A stretch of 10,232 nucleotides of DNA. It comes from Holophagaceae bacterium. Lineage in GTDB: Bacteria; Acidobacteriota; Holophagae; Holophagales; Holophagaceae. The stretch is from positions 1 through 10,232 of the forward strand of contig JANXQX010000153.1 in assembly GCA_025353305.1 (NCBI GenBank), in the 5' to 3' direction. Positions 1 through 7,541 of this stretch are shown piece by piece (the stretch's first letter is position 1; each line of letters opens with the position of its first letter). Made by a program: the position numbers and the translations under genes. The notes beneath the pieces are model-generated. The model had not been told where the DNA came from, searched no databases, and was given only the letters and a program-made list of their open reading frames with translations.

Positions 1-486
1 CAGCCACAATGCGGGGAAGAGCATGCCGCCGCCCGCCTGCCAGGCTGCCAGAAGCCAGTCCAGCGGCTTACTGTCCCCGTTGGCATAGTCTGTTGGGAAG
101 AATGCCTCTGAGGGCGAGTCAATAAAGCGTGCCCAGCGGCATGAGGCTACACAATCCGGATGAAGGAGCAGGCGTGACAGCTGCTTCTCGATTTTGTTTT
201 TGGCTAGTAGGTCATCGGCGTCAAGGAACTGCACGAACTGGCCTGTGGAGGCTTGGAAGGCGATGTTCCGCGCCCGCGCCGCACCCGAGTTCTCCTGTCG
301 GATCAAATGGATTCGTGGATCGTTGAAACCATCGATGATTTGGCAACTGGAATCCTTCGATCCGTCATCCACGATAATGATTTCAAGATTTTGATGGGTT
401 TGTTCCAGGACGCATTGAAGGGTTTCCCGAATCCAGCGTTCCGCGTTGTAACAGGGAATTAAGACAGAAATTAATGGATTAGGCAT
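1..486 (-). CDS. Glycosyltransferase family 2, N-terminal part (runs off left edge)
   Basis: The reverse strand from an ATG at 486 stays open for 162 codons to the window edge, so the C-terminus is missing. The product is a GT2 inverting glycosyltransferase that would transfer a sugar from a nucleotide donor to a growing glycan at the inner face of the cytoplasmic membrane. Visible features are the N-terminal strand ISVLIPCYN (residues 6-14), the donor-binding VDDGS (39-43), the NSGAARARN loop (66-74) and the metal-binding DADD (89-92), all in their usual GT2 spacing. The start lies 6 bp after the stop of the upstream glycosyltransferase, with a GAG Shine-Dalgarno core overlapping that stop, so the two genes are probably co-translated. 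Donor and acceptor cannot be deduced. Confidence 0.93.
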   Translation of the reverse strand, partial: MPNPLISVLIPCYNAERWIRETLQCVLEQTHQNLEIIIVDDGSKDSSCQIIDGFNDPRIHLIRQENSGAARARNIAFQASTGQFVQFLDADDLLAKNKIEKQLSRLLLHPDCVASCRWARFIDSPSEAFFPTDYANGDSKPLDWLLAAWQAGGGMLFPALWL

Positions 487-492
487 CGGTGC

Positions 493-1518
493 TCAAGGTT
501 CCGGTGGCATGGGTGATTGACTGGTCTCGATTTTTGCTTTTGGCATGAACCCCAACGCTGAGTTATCGGATTGTACCCTCCAGGCGTCTTGAAAGTAGAA
601 AGGTTTGCTATCGGCGACGTAGTGCCCCAATGTGAGGCCCAGGTGCCTGGACCTTGCCTCTTGCAGATCAGCCAAAACTGCGTACTTGTCAGCAGGAAGT
701 ATTGCATGCGGTTCCGTCGCCAGTTGCATAGCAACAAGGGCTTGCTCCAGAAAATAGCTCATTCCAAACCGGCCCACCAGGGCCGCGCACCAACTCTCCC
801 ACTGATGCCAATCGATTCGCTCAGTCAAGAGTCCAGTGACCCCAACGTTGATGAGTGGTGGAACCTCATAGCCGCATATTGACCGCAATTGCTCCCTTGT
901 GTACCCATAGGATTCCGCACAGTCGCGCATGACGATGGGGATCTCCGGATTGCCGAGCCAATGCCAAATTTCTTCGGGCCGGTGCTGGAACAGCATGTCT
1001 GAATCCAGCACCAGGACCGCACGTTCGCCTAGGAGGTGGGGATCGAGGAGCTTTCTGATGTGCTTATAGTGATGCCACAAATGATGAAGGGTTGGGAAAA
1101 CTGAGATATCAAGATGTTCAGAAAGCCTTGAAGCGCATTCGTATTCTGGAACTACACGCAGATTTGGAGCAATGCGTTTTAGGACATCAGCCTGATGGGG
1201 TTGAAGGCTTCCATCATCAATGATGATGGTGCGAAGGTTAGTCCGCAGGTGCCTCTCAAGGCTATGGAGGCAATAAGCAGTTTGCTCCCAATAGTGGTCC
1301 CCCGTCAGGAAACAGATTGGAGTGTTAAAGGGTGCATGCTCGGTGGCCGGGCACTGCAGTTTCAGGGCAGATTCCCTCATCTTATTGCGTGAACGGGAAG
1401 AGGTCCATGTAAGCCAGAATCCTTGCCTCCACCAGCGCCCGAGTGACCCGACCGGTCGGTACCAGAGGTGATAGAGTGCACGCCCCAGGCCTAGCGAACG
1501 AAGCTTCGTTTTGTTCAT
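493..1518 (-). CDS. Putative GT-A-fold glycosyltransferase
   Basis: A 341-residue protein with features of a nucleotide-sugar-dependent glycosyltransferase of GT-A fold, loosely like GT8 but not assignable to a named family by eye. It shows TPICFLTG (residues 66-73), an IIIDDGS strand (98-104) near where nucleotide is bound in GT-A enzymes, a DSD metal motif at 172-174 in the context VLVLDSDMLF, an INVGVTGL segment (223-230) and FLEQALVA (256-263). About 60 basic and aromatic residues precede the catalytic region and may form a membrane-associated lead. I chose the ATG at 1518 because it overlaps the upstream GT2 stop as ATGA. The frame stays open to 1905, but that extension lies inside the upstream glycosyltransferase gene and is low-complexity shadow sequence. 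Its neighbours suggest it adds one residue of the repeat unit. Confidence 0.82.
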   Translation of the reverse strand: MNKTKLRSLGLGRALYHLWYRPVGSLGRWWRQGFWLTWTSSRSRNKMRESALKLQCPATEHAPFNTPICFLTGDHYWEQTAYCLHSLERHLRTNLRTIIIDDGSLQPHQADVLKRIAPNLRVVPEYECASRLSEHLDISVFPTLHHLWHHYKHIRKLLDPHLLGERAVLVLDSDMLFQHRPEEIWHWLGNPEIPIVMRDCAESYGYTREQLRSICGYEVPPLINVGVTGLLTERIDWHQWESWCAALVGRFGMSYFLEQALVAMQLATEPHAILPADKYAVLADLQEARSRHLGLTLGHYVADSKPFYFQDAWRVQSDNSALGFMPKAKIETSQSPMPPEP

Positions 1519-2447
1519 GATGGCTTCACCCGGCCAGCGAAATGTCCGCAGGCTCCCGCGAACCGGATCCGTGCTGGGTTTGAACGCCAGGGCTCCATCC
1601 GGAACCATGCGCGAAGCTGGCGGAGTTTGCATCCGAGAGGAGTGAGCGCTGGCCATGGGCAGGCGTGATGCAAGGCTAGAACCTGCATCCAGCTTTTCTG
1701 AATTCCGAAATTTAGCCTCTCCAGGTAAGCGGGCTGAACGCGTTGGCTGGGGATGAGGTGGGTGAGGACCAGTGATGGTAGGTAGGCGACACCGTAACCG
1801 GCAACCATCATCGAGAGAACAATGTCGTTGTCTCCCGAGGATGAGAGGACATTGCCGCGCCGGTCTGAAAGGCGGACCCCCGCCTCCTTGAAGTGTTTCA
1901 GCCATACTCTGGCGGCTTCCCTGGTCAGCGCCATTCCTGCGCCAAGAGGCGCGAATAAGGGATAGTCGCGGGCCTGGCCTTGGTGGAATCCCATGGCAAT
2001 CAGCACACCGTCACCATGGTCCCGTAAGGCAAGCAGGCCCGAAAACTCCGCGAGCTCAGGGGATGGCTCAATCTCAAATTCGGGGAAAACTTTCCCACCG
2101 ACCGCTCCGATGCCGGGGTGCTCTCGAAGGAACGCCAGGGACTCTACAAGGTAACCCGGGGCAATGACGTTGTCGTCATCGACTAGGACGATCACAGAGC
2201 CTTTGGCCTCTGTGAAGCCACGCGCCCGCGCGTGGCTCAGGCCAAGTTCAGCTTCCTCAACTATCCTTAGGTTGGGCGGACAGTCTTCGCCCAGAACTTC
2301 AGTGGATAGTGCAGGAAGGCTCGCATTGTCCACCAGAATGATCTCGCTGGTCGCCATGCCCAGTTCCTGCTGCCCCAATGCACGCAGCGTGCGTCGCAAC
2401 CTGGTTGGGTCCGAATTATGAGCCGGAATGATGATTGAGAGATCCAT
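1515..2447 (-). CDS. Glycosyltransferase family 2
   Basis: A 310-residue GT2 glycosyltransferase. It has the N-terminal LSIIIPAHN strand (residues 3-11), a nucleotide-binding ILVDNAS segment (37-43), the GLSHARARG loop (69-77), the DXD-type metal site VDDDN (89-93) and a later GDND (205-208) in the position of the acceptor-side acidic motif. Length and motif order are normal for single-domain GT2 enzymes without a membrane anchor. The frame is open upstream to 2720, but that part overlaps the acetyltransferase gene antiphase. The ATG at 2447 gives the canonical GT2 N-terminus and has an AGGAG at 2461-2465 upstream. The stop overlaps the start of the next glycosyltransferase (ATGA), indicating translational coupling in one operon. 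Confidence 0.93.
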   Translation of the reverse strand: MDLSIIIPAHNSDPTRLRRTLRALGQQELGMATSEIILVDNASLPALSTEVLGEDCPPNLRIVEEAELGLSHARARGFTEAKGSVIVLVDDDNVIAPGYLVESLAFLREHPGIGAVGGKVFPEFEIEPSPELAEFSGLLALRDHGDGVLIAMGFHQGQARDYPLFAPLGAGMALTREAARVWLKHFKEAGVRLSDRRGNVLSSSGDNDIVLSMMVAGYGVAYLPSLVLTHLIPSQRVQPAYLERLNFGIQKSWMQVLALHHACPWPALTPLGCKLRQLRAWFRMEPWRSNPARIRFAGACGHFAGRVKPS

Positions 2448-2460
2448 AACTGGATATTCT

Positions 2461-2466
2461 CTCCTA
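2461..2466 (-). promoter_or_regulatory. Shine-Dalgarno TAGGAG overlapping the acetyltransferase stop
   Basis: On the minus strand the acetyltransferase stop codon TAG (2466-2464) is the first half of TAGGAG. This is the best ribosome-binding match upstream of the GT2 start at 2447, with a slightly long spacer of 13 bases. It supports the 2447 start over the longer open frame and suggests coupled translation of the two genes. Confidence 0.55.
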
Positions 2467-3003
2467 TTTTCGGTGTCCAGTGATTGTGGCCGGGACGCCA
2501 ATTGCGATGGTATACGGAGGAAGATCACGGGTGACCACAGAACCCGCTCCGACCACGCAACCATCGCCGATAGTGACTCCTCCAAGCACAATGACCCCAG
2601 CTCCAAGCCAGACATCACGCCCGATTTTCGTGGGAAGAAGCACATCCGGTTCATCACGAATTTGCCGGGACGGTCCCGGGATCGTGTGGTTTGAGGACAG
2701 GATGCAGCAATGCATCGCAATCAATGTATGATCACCAATATCCAATCCACCCTGACCATAGACAATGGTATATGGACCGATGTAGACATGTCTCCCAATG
2801 AAAATGTGTCCACTCCAAGGGTCGAGATCCACCCCTTGTTCTAGTTCGCACTCTGGCCCAATTTTTATTGTTTTTGCTAAGTCCCGGCGTTTTCCGCTAC
2901 CTATGGAGACCATCGGACCTAATCGACAACTACGATCCAACCTGAGTCCGCGGCTGGCCAACCTCCACCGACGAATTCTTTGAATAAATCCGGCCCAATT
3001 CAT
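2464..3003 (-). CDS. Left-handed beta-helix (hexapeptide repeat) O-acetyltransferase
   Basis: A 179-residue member of the LacA/Maa/WbbJ-like acyltransferases, which move an acetyl group from acetyl-CoA to a sugar hydroxyl. Hexapeptide-like I-G-x-x units run through the protein: IKIGPEC (residues 46-52), IFIGRHVYIG (67-76), LDIGDHTLI (87-95), TKIGRDVWLGAG (125-136) and VTIGDGCVVGAG (143-154). The usual PPYTIAIGVPA ending is present (162-172). The catalytic histidine of the family is expected at His106 in SSNHTI. The ATG at 3003 is preceded by GGGAG at a 5-base spacing. The gene follows a 149-bp AT-rich gap after the methyltransferase gene and leads the tight acetyltransferase-GT2-GT-GT2 block. 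It probably decorates the glycan; the sugar target is unknown. Confidence 0.9.
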   Translation of the reverse strand: MNWAGFIQRIRRWRLASRGLRLDRSCRLGPMVSIGSGKRRDLAKTIKIGPECELEQGVDLDPWSGHIFIGRHVYIGPYTIVYGQGGLDIGDHTLIAMHCCILSSNHTIPGPSRQIRDEPDVLLPTKIGRDVWLGAGVIVLGGVTIGDGCVVGAGSVVTRDLPPYTIAIGVPATITGHRK

Positions 3004-3152
3004 TTAGCTCCCATCCATTTAGAAATAAGGTAAGTAAATCAATCTATTTTATCTCGTACGACCCGGTATTTCTTGGATATTGAGTTGAGTTTATTTAAGC
3101 GGCGGCGCCTTGGCCATGGAGGTCTCGGCGGACTAGTGTTGGGGAAGCGTCA

Positions 3153-3983
3153 TCAACGCTCTGGCTTCGTGGCAATGAAGTTATGAAGCAGATGGGCAGT
3201 ATCTTCGTTACGACTCAGTATTTCTACTGAGAATCCCAGATCGGCCAAGAGCGCTTTGACATCTGATGGACCAGTGCCATCTTCGAAGATTACACGCCTG
3301 CAATCTGCATGCGCCAAAGCCTGCCGCATACCCGACAAAACCTTCAACTCATGCCCTTCAACATCGATTTTCACCACGTTGGGTCGAGGTGAAAGTCCCC
3401 TTTCAACCAGTGTGTCTCCCTGAATCGTCGCCACAACGACCTCGGTTTGATATGCATCTTCAAGGCCGGGATAAATTGCCAACGTGGTCATTCCGGGATT
3501 GCCAGATTTGGCGATGTACAGCGTGGCAAACGCTTCCGCATCGGACAGGGCGAACGAGCAGATGCTAATGTCCGCCTGGTTGATCGACGCGTTTTGCCAA
3601 AGTGAACCGAGAACGGCGGGTGATGGCTCAAAGCTCATCACAACGCAATCTGGGTGTGAGGATTTAACGGCAATAGAATGAAGGCCAATGTTGGCGCCGA
3701 TATCCCATAGTACGGATCCACTGCGAAGGCCGAGTTTTATCGCATCCAACACCTCCGACTCGTAGTACCCCTCCTTTAAAACGTGACGGTCGATATATGA
3801 ATGTGGATCCAAGTACATCCATGTGCCTGCGTTTGTTTTTACGCGGATGGGTTTGTTGTGGCCGTAACCCAGCGCCTGACACATTCGGTCAAAACCGCGC
3901 CAGCCAGTCCGGGCGTAATATCCGAGGGCTCTATTCAGCATAGGGTTCTCGCTGATTCTGGATTGTTGTTGGAGGGGACGCAT
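3153..3983 (-). CDS. FkbM family methyltransferase
   Basis: A 276-residue S-adenosylmethionine-dependent methyltransferase of the FkbM family, common in glycan loci where members O-methylate sugars. The SAM-binding glycine motif is WDIGANIG (residues 93-100), the acidic residue that binds the ribose is in FEPSP (118-122), and the family-typical KIDVEGHE sits at 205-212. These match the family in order and spacing. The first ATG (3983) lies 14 bp after the upstream SDR-fragment stop. An internal ATG at 3941 (Met15) is an equally possible start because neither has a well-spaced Shine-Dalgarno, so the first 14 residues are uncertain. The gene looks intact. The sugar and position methylated cannot be inferred. 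Confidence 0.9.
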   Translation of the reverse strand: MRPLQQQSRISENPMLNRALGYYARTGWRGFDRMCQALGYGHNKPIRVKTNAGTWMYLDPHSYIDRHVLKEGYYESEVLDAIKLGLRSGSVLWDIGANIGLHSIAVKSSHPDCVVMSFEPSPAVLGSLWQNASINQADISICSFALSDAEAFATLYIAKSGNPGMTTLAIYPGLEDAYQTEVVVATIQGDTLVERGLSPRPNVVKIDVEGHELKVLSGMRQALAHADCRRVIFEDGTGPSDVKALLADLGFSVEILSRNEDTAHLLHNFIATKPER

Positions 3984-3997
3984 TTATCGCCAAGTGA

Positions 3998-4597
3998 CTA
4001 GTTCTCCTCTCGCCCCCAGCGAGAGTACGCGATGGTGCGGGCCAACCCTACCTCCAGCGTCGTCGATGGCGCCCATCCCAGCCTCCCCTTCGCAAGCCGG
4101 ATGTCGGGTTGGCACTGCTTTGGGTCATCTGAGGGTAGGGGGCCCGCCACCAGCTCCGAGTAGGAGCCCGAGAGCTTGAGGGTCATCTCGGTCAGCTCTC
4201 GGATGGTGGACTCCACCGGGTTGCCTAGGTGCACAGGCTCGGTGAAGTCCGCAAGGGCGTCCATGAGGCATGGCAGGCGTTCCGCCAGGTCGTTCACGTA
4301 GCAGAAGGAGGTCTTCTGCCCCTCTTCGTCGATCCTGTTTGTCTCGCCTTTCAGGGCTTGCACTACGAAGTTGCTCATTAAGCAACCGTCGTTGTGGTGC
4401 ATATGCGGGCCATAGGGGTTGAAGATTCGTGCGACTCTGATCTCCAGTCGTGCATAGGGTTTGTTTATAGCCTCATTTAGTTCGCCCGGACAGGTGCGGC
4501 CCGTCATTTCGGGCAGGTACGGGGTTGAAAAAGGTGAGCGAGAAGGATCCTCACGGGCGGATTTCGCATTCCATTGGCTTGTCGTAGATGGGTACAT
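3998..4597 (-). pseudogene. Remnant of UDP-glucuronate decarboxylase-like SDR enzyme (C-terminal domain)
   Basis: This 199-codon frame carries the C-terminal substrate domain of extended SDR enzymes of the UDP-glucuronate decarboxylase (UXS) kind. It shows VARIFNPYGPHMHHNDG (residues 55-71), SNFVVQALKG, SFCYVNDL, LGNP with a following TIRELTE, and DDPKQCQPDI leading to LGWAP. Intact enzymes are about 310-340 residues. Here the N-terminal Rossmann half with GxxGxxG is absent, and the region aligned with the catalytic YxxxK reads CPGELNE, so catalytic Tyr and Lys are missing. The conserved YGDG-Q-RSF stretch has decayed to IDEEGQKTSF. The first 50 residues only faintly resemble the family (an STSxVYG-like trace). 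An in-frame TGA lies near 4630, so no longer reading is possible. I infer a decayed gene; a degenerate but expressed protein cannot be excluded. Confidence 0.75.
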
Positions 4598-4627
4598 GCT
4601 CGTTGATACGCCCAGTGCTTGCCTAGG

Positions 4628-4659
4628 TCAAGGGAAAGCGGAGCTTCCGCTGCCCTTGA
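4628..4659. repeat. Imperfect inverted repeat (hairpin), 7+6 bp stem
   Basis: TCAAGGG (4628-4634) pairs with CCCTTGA (4653-4659). After a small AA/G internal bulge, AGCGGA (4637-4642) pairs with TCCGCT (4646-4651) around a three-base loop. Neither strand has a T-tract after the stem, so it is not a clear intrinsic terminator. It lies just upstream of the truncated SDR fragment and could be a remnant boundary element or a structured leader. Its function is unknown. Confidence 0.45.
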
Positions 4660-4751
4660 TTGTCCAAGTTGAATTGCGATAAGGATTTTCTGTGTGCTTC
4701 AATTCCGCTATGACGGTTGAGGTTTGACCGCGGCCCAGCCTAGGGTGTCGA

Positions 4752-4802
4752 GCCTGATAAATCCTTCACGCCTAAATAATCGGCCTGTATGGTTTATCAG
4801 GC
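4752..4802. repeat. 10-bp perfect inverted repeat with 27-nt loop, 3' of exporter gene
   Basis: GCCTGATAAA (4752-4761) is repeated inverted as TTTATCAGGC (4793-4802), and two further bases can pair inside by G-C and G-T. The loop is 27 bases (4764-4790) with a short GCC/GGC pair of its own. It starts 42 bp beyond the exporter stop on the minus strand. A role in 3'-end formation of the exporter mRNA is possible, but no U-run follows, so a mobile-element or recombination relic is equally possible. Confidence 0.5.
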
Positions 4803-4843
4803 GAGATTAATTAATTTCTTGTTGCTACATAATAATACTAAAT

Positions 4844-6664
4844 CTAGGAGTTAAATGAAGCATTTTTTCGAAAGGAAGTACTTTTCGCAATTAATTCTTC
4901 ATAGGTCCCTTGTGCCCCTACTCGACCCCCAATTAATTCCACGATATTGTCACAATGGCGCACGGTGGTGAGTCGATGTGCGATCAGGAAAATTGTAAGG
5001 TCTCGGTCTAGGTCATCGATGGCCTCCATAACGGATTGCTCGGTGGCGCTATCAAGAGCACTGGTTGCTTCATCAAAAACCAATACAAAAGCTTGTTTGT
5101 AAAGAGCTCTGGCTATGCCGATGCGCTGACGCTGGCCTCCAGAAAGACGGATACCGCGTTCCCCAATGCGGGCTTGGTAGCCCTCTGGGGTCCTTTCTAT
5201 GAAATCGGCGATGTGTGCTTGACGTGCCGCGAGTCGCACCCGGTCATGGTCAATGAGGTGAGGGGGCACTCCGAACGCGATGTTCTCAGTCAGGGTTGTA
5301 TCCGCGAGGAATATGCTTTGTGGGACGTGTGCAATTGTGCGTTGCCATGAGCGTACTCGCTCTCCTGTCAGGGGTTGCCCGTCTACTAATATTCCTCCTT
5401 CCGTCGGTGTAAGCAGGCCCATAAGCAGGTCCAGGGCCGTGCTTTTGCCGCTGCCAGTGCTTCCGACAAAACCAAACCGGGAACCCTTTGGAATTACCAA
5501 ATCGAATCCCTTCAGTACCCATGGCCCTTCCTCATTATATCTGAAACCTACTGAATCGAATCGCACCTCCCGGTTGAACGGTAGTGGGGCGGGTATCGGT
5601 AAGAATGCCTCCGGTGGCAAGGGTTGGTCTAATAATTCGAGAGTGTCTCGAAGAGAAGCTTGGCTACCTGCAATATTGACCAAGGCACCGTAGCCTTGCT
5701 GCAAAGCTGGGAGAAGTCGCTGGGCGCCAAGAGCTAGAGCTCCAAGTATCGGGATGGAAGTAGCAATATTACCGCTTCTATTTGTCAAGGTGTACGCTAA
5801 TGTGGCAATTAGTATCATACCAAGCGCTTCCATAATGTATCGTGGGCTTTGGCTGATAATGCTGTTGTTGGCAACTGCACGGCGCATTGGAATGTCAGCT
5901 TGGCGAAATATGTCGCAGTAGGCTTGCTGGGTTCCATCTAATAGAACGTCTCGGATCCCGCCTAATCCCTCCTGAAGAGCTTTGATGACTTGAGTTTGTT
6001 TATTGGCAATTATTTTACTATTATCCGCTAGGCGGTGCCGTGCAATCCAGGTGATAAGGCCATACGCACCACCGAACCCCAAGGTAGCAAAAGAGGCCAC
6101 AACTGGATCTATGGCGATCAATGCCAACATCACCGCTACAATCATAACTGTTGAAAGGGCTAGAATTTGAATGGGCATGACCACTCCCTGTACCACCACC
6201 TCGACTTTATTCGTGATACTACTTATCACTTCACTACTGTTGCGAGCCAAGTGGATTTGATAAGGTTGGTATAGTGTCCGACGGTATACCTCAATTGATA
6301 ACTGGGCACCGACACTTGTGGTTAAACGCGTACTAGCCCAAACAAGCAACATTCGGATTGTTCCCGCCACCAGGATCGCAATTATGAATGCTATTGTCAT
6401 GGGTAGAATATATTTATCAAAAGAGGTGATCCCCCAAATCCGGGCAACCCTGGCAATGAATGGGTATCTCAATACCCGGTCAGGTGCTATGAGGATTCCC
6501 AAGAAAGGTAACACGGCCCCAAGGCTGACCACTTCTGCGAATGCGCTTAAGAAAATCAATCCAGTTAACATTCCGAACTGGCGTTTGCGGTGAATACTAA
6601 AGTGGAACCACAGACGACGTAACAAGGTGAAATAATTTTTATTTAAAACGGTTTTATTTATCAT
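4844..6664 (-). CDS. ABC exporter, fused membrane and ATPase domains (glycan flippase/MsbA-like)
   Basis: A 606-residue half-transporter with an N-terminal six-helix exporter domain (about residues 20-330) and a C-terminal nucleotide-binding domain (about 365-590). The ATPase motifs are complete: Walker A GSTGSGKST (about 401-409), Q-loop VPQSIF (Gln about 449), signature LSGGQ (about 507-511), Walker B VLVFDE (about 527-532) and switch His in LIAHR (about 563). Such proteins work as homodimers in the inner membrane; in this context a lipid-linked oligosaccharide flippase of PglK/MsbA type is the likeliest role. I chose the ATG at 6664, preceded by GAG at a 5-base spacing, over the in-frame GTG at 6670. 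Codons are clearly more AT-rich than in the flanking relics of related exporters, which suggests a separate origin. The 3' flank carries an inverted repeat. Confidence 0.92.
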   Translation of the reverse strand: MINKTVLNKNYFTLLRRLWFHFSIHRKRQFGMLTGLIFLSAFAEVVSLGAVLPFLGILIAPDRVLRYPFIARVARIWGITSFDKYILPMTIAFIIAILVAGTIRMLLVWASTRLTTSVGAQLSIEVYRRTLYQPYQIHLARNSSEVISSITNKVEVVVQGVVMPIQILALSTVMIVAVMLALIAIDPVVASFATLGFGGAYGLITWIARHRLADNSKIIANKQTQVIKALQEGLGGIRDVLLDGTQQAYCDIFRQADIPMRRAVANNSIISQSPRYIMEALGMILIATLAYTLTNRSGNIATSIPILGALALGAQRLLPALQQGYGALVNIAGSQASLRDTLELLDQPLPPEAFLPIPAPLPFNREVRFDSVGFRYNEEGPWVLKGFDLVIPKGSRFGFVGSTGSGKSTALDLLMGLLTPTEGGILVDGQPLTGERVRSWQRTIAHVPQSIFLADTTLTENIAFGVPPHLIDHDRVRLAARQAHIADFIERTPEGYQARIGERGIRLSGGQRQRIGIARALYKQAFVLVFDEATSALDSATEQSVMEAIDDLDRDLTIFLIAHRLTTVRHCDNIVELIGGRVGAQGTYEELIAKSTSFRKNASFNS

Positions 6665-6754
6665 ATACACTCGGGCTGATGTTTATTTGTTAATTTTTCA
6701 TACCCACAATCAATCATATAGAACTGGGGCCAGAATCACACAGGACATGGTAGA

Positions 6755-7045
6755 TCAGCCCATGAATGACGTCGAGGCCCCCCCTTTCATGAGATCCGGG
6801 TATTTGGTCCTGCGATACCCCTCGATGTCGATATTCCCACCATTGCTGCTGGTGAAGCGGGTCCTGACCCATAGGATCAAAATGCGGGTCGCCCCCGCCA
6901 CTAGGACTGCCACCGCGAAAGATAGAGAGAGTGGGAGGACGAGCTGCTTTGGGGAGGTGATACCCCATAGCTCCACCAGCTTGAATACCACCAGATGCCT
7001 GAACGCCCTTTCAGGCGCGGTGAGGATGCCCAAGAAGGGCAGCAC
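6755..7045 (-). pseudogene. Internal fragment of a second ABC exporter gene
   Basis: The minus-strand frame from 7045 reads VLPFLGILTAPER and continues with KLVELWGITS, VAGATRILILWVRTRFTSS and IEGYRRT. This tracks the intact exporter next door from about residue 51 to 129. The preceding N-terminal part (SAFAEVVSLGA in the intact copy) is missing. Similarity ends after YRRT near 6815, and the frame then runs through unrelated codons to a stop at 6755-6757. No ATPase domain remains. The sequence is GC-richer than the intact exporter and closer in style to the 9431-9763 remnant, but it overlaps that remnant's coverage (both contain VLPFLGILTAPER). It must therefore come from a separate copy. It cannot encode a working transporter. 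Confidence 0.82.
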
Positions 7046-7103
7046 GAGGGGGTCGCCCTTGGATGCTGATTTGCGGTCGGGCTGCCCGCAAAACCGCCGC
7101 CGA

Positions 7104-7443
7104 TTAGGAACACCCCAGGCGGTGGGCGCCGTGGGCCTCGCAAGCTTGAAGCAGCCTTAGGGTGTCGGCGAGGTCGTTCCCGTAGTAGGCCAGCGGCTGG
7201 CTCATGGAGTCCGGCACCAAGATGAAGGCAGCGAAGTGGAGTACCGCGTCGAAGGTGCGCTGCCCAAATATCTGTTCCAGGAAGACTACGTCTCCCAGGT
7301 CCCCGGTCACGAGTTTCCCATGGAGCACCTACTCCCGGCGCCCCATAGATGAGGTTGTCCAGCACAACAACCCGGTGGCCCACTTCATCGAGCAGGCGGA
7401 CCAATTGGCAGCCAACATATCCGGCACTGCGGGTGACGAACAA
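7104..7443 (-). pseudogene. Truncated, frameshifted UDP-glucose 4-epimerase (galE-like) 5' fragment
   Basis: Two minus-strand frames together read as the N-terminal third of a GalE-type SDR. The first frame, from about 7443, gives FVTRSAGYVGCQLVRLLDE and VVVLDNLIYG. After a one-base shift near the GGGG run (7341-7344) the second gives KLVTGDLGDVVFLEQIFG, FDAVLHFAA and a SQPLAYY segment. Damage is plain: the frameshift, an in-frame TAG at 7329-7331 in the second frame, loss of the first Gly of GxxGxxG (RSAGYVG), no clear ATG, and truncation after about 110 of about 330 residues at a TAA (7104-7106). The catalytic YxxxK part is absent. It lies head-to-tail with the exporter fragment, 58 bp apart. 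Family assignment is confident; the exact sugar substrate is not. Confidence 0.82.
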
Positions 7444-7541
7444 GGGGAGAGTCTGTAACGATGGGATATTCTGGGGCTAGACCAATGTTGTTTTAGCCAT
7501 GCATTTTCACAGCTATCGAAAATTTCCTGCCGTGCCTGCTG

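Noticed and set aside
571..882. Plus-strand 103-codon open frame, one of many open frames opposite the glycosyltransferases, methyltransferase and exporter
   Set aside because: It lies antisense to a conserved gene, lacks family motifs and is a typical shadow of GC-rich coding sequence.
1519..1905. N-terminal extension of the second glycosyltransferase to give 470 codons
   Set aside because: The extra 129 codons lie inside the upstream GT2 gene in another frame and read as low-complexity Pro/Arg/Ser shadow sequence; the ATGA overlap at 1518 is the natural start.
2448..2720. Longer start of the 310-residue GT2 protein
   Set aside because: The extension overlaps the acetyltransferase gene, and the canonical GT2 N-terminus begins at Met 2447 with a Shine-Dalgarno upstream.
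3004..3152. Possible promoter in the AT-rich gap upstream of the acetyltransferase
   Set aside because: I tried TTGATT (3042-3037) and TAAAAT-like boxes, but no pair had a good spacing and sequence together.
4628..4802. Intrinsic transcription terminators at the two hairpins
   Set aside because: No T-run follows the stem on either strand, so I list them only as inverted repeats.
6687..7160. Plus-strand 157-codon open frame across the graveyard region
   Set aside because: The minus strand here carries recognisable exporter and galE homology; the plus frame is its shadow with no domain.
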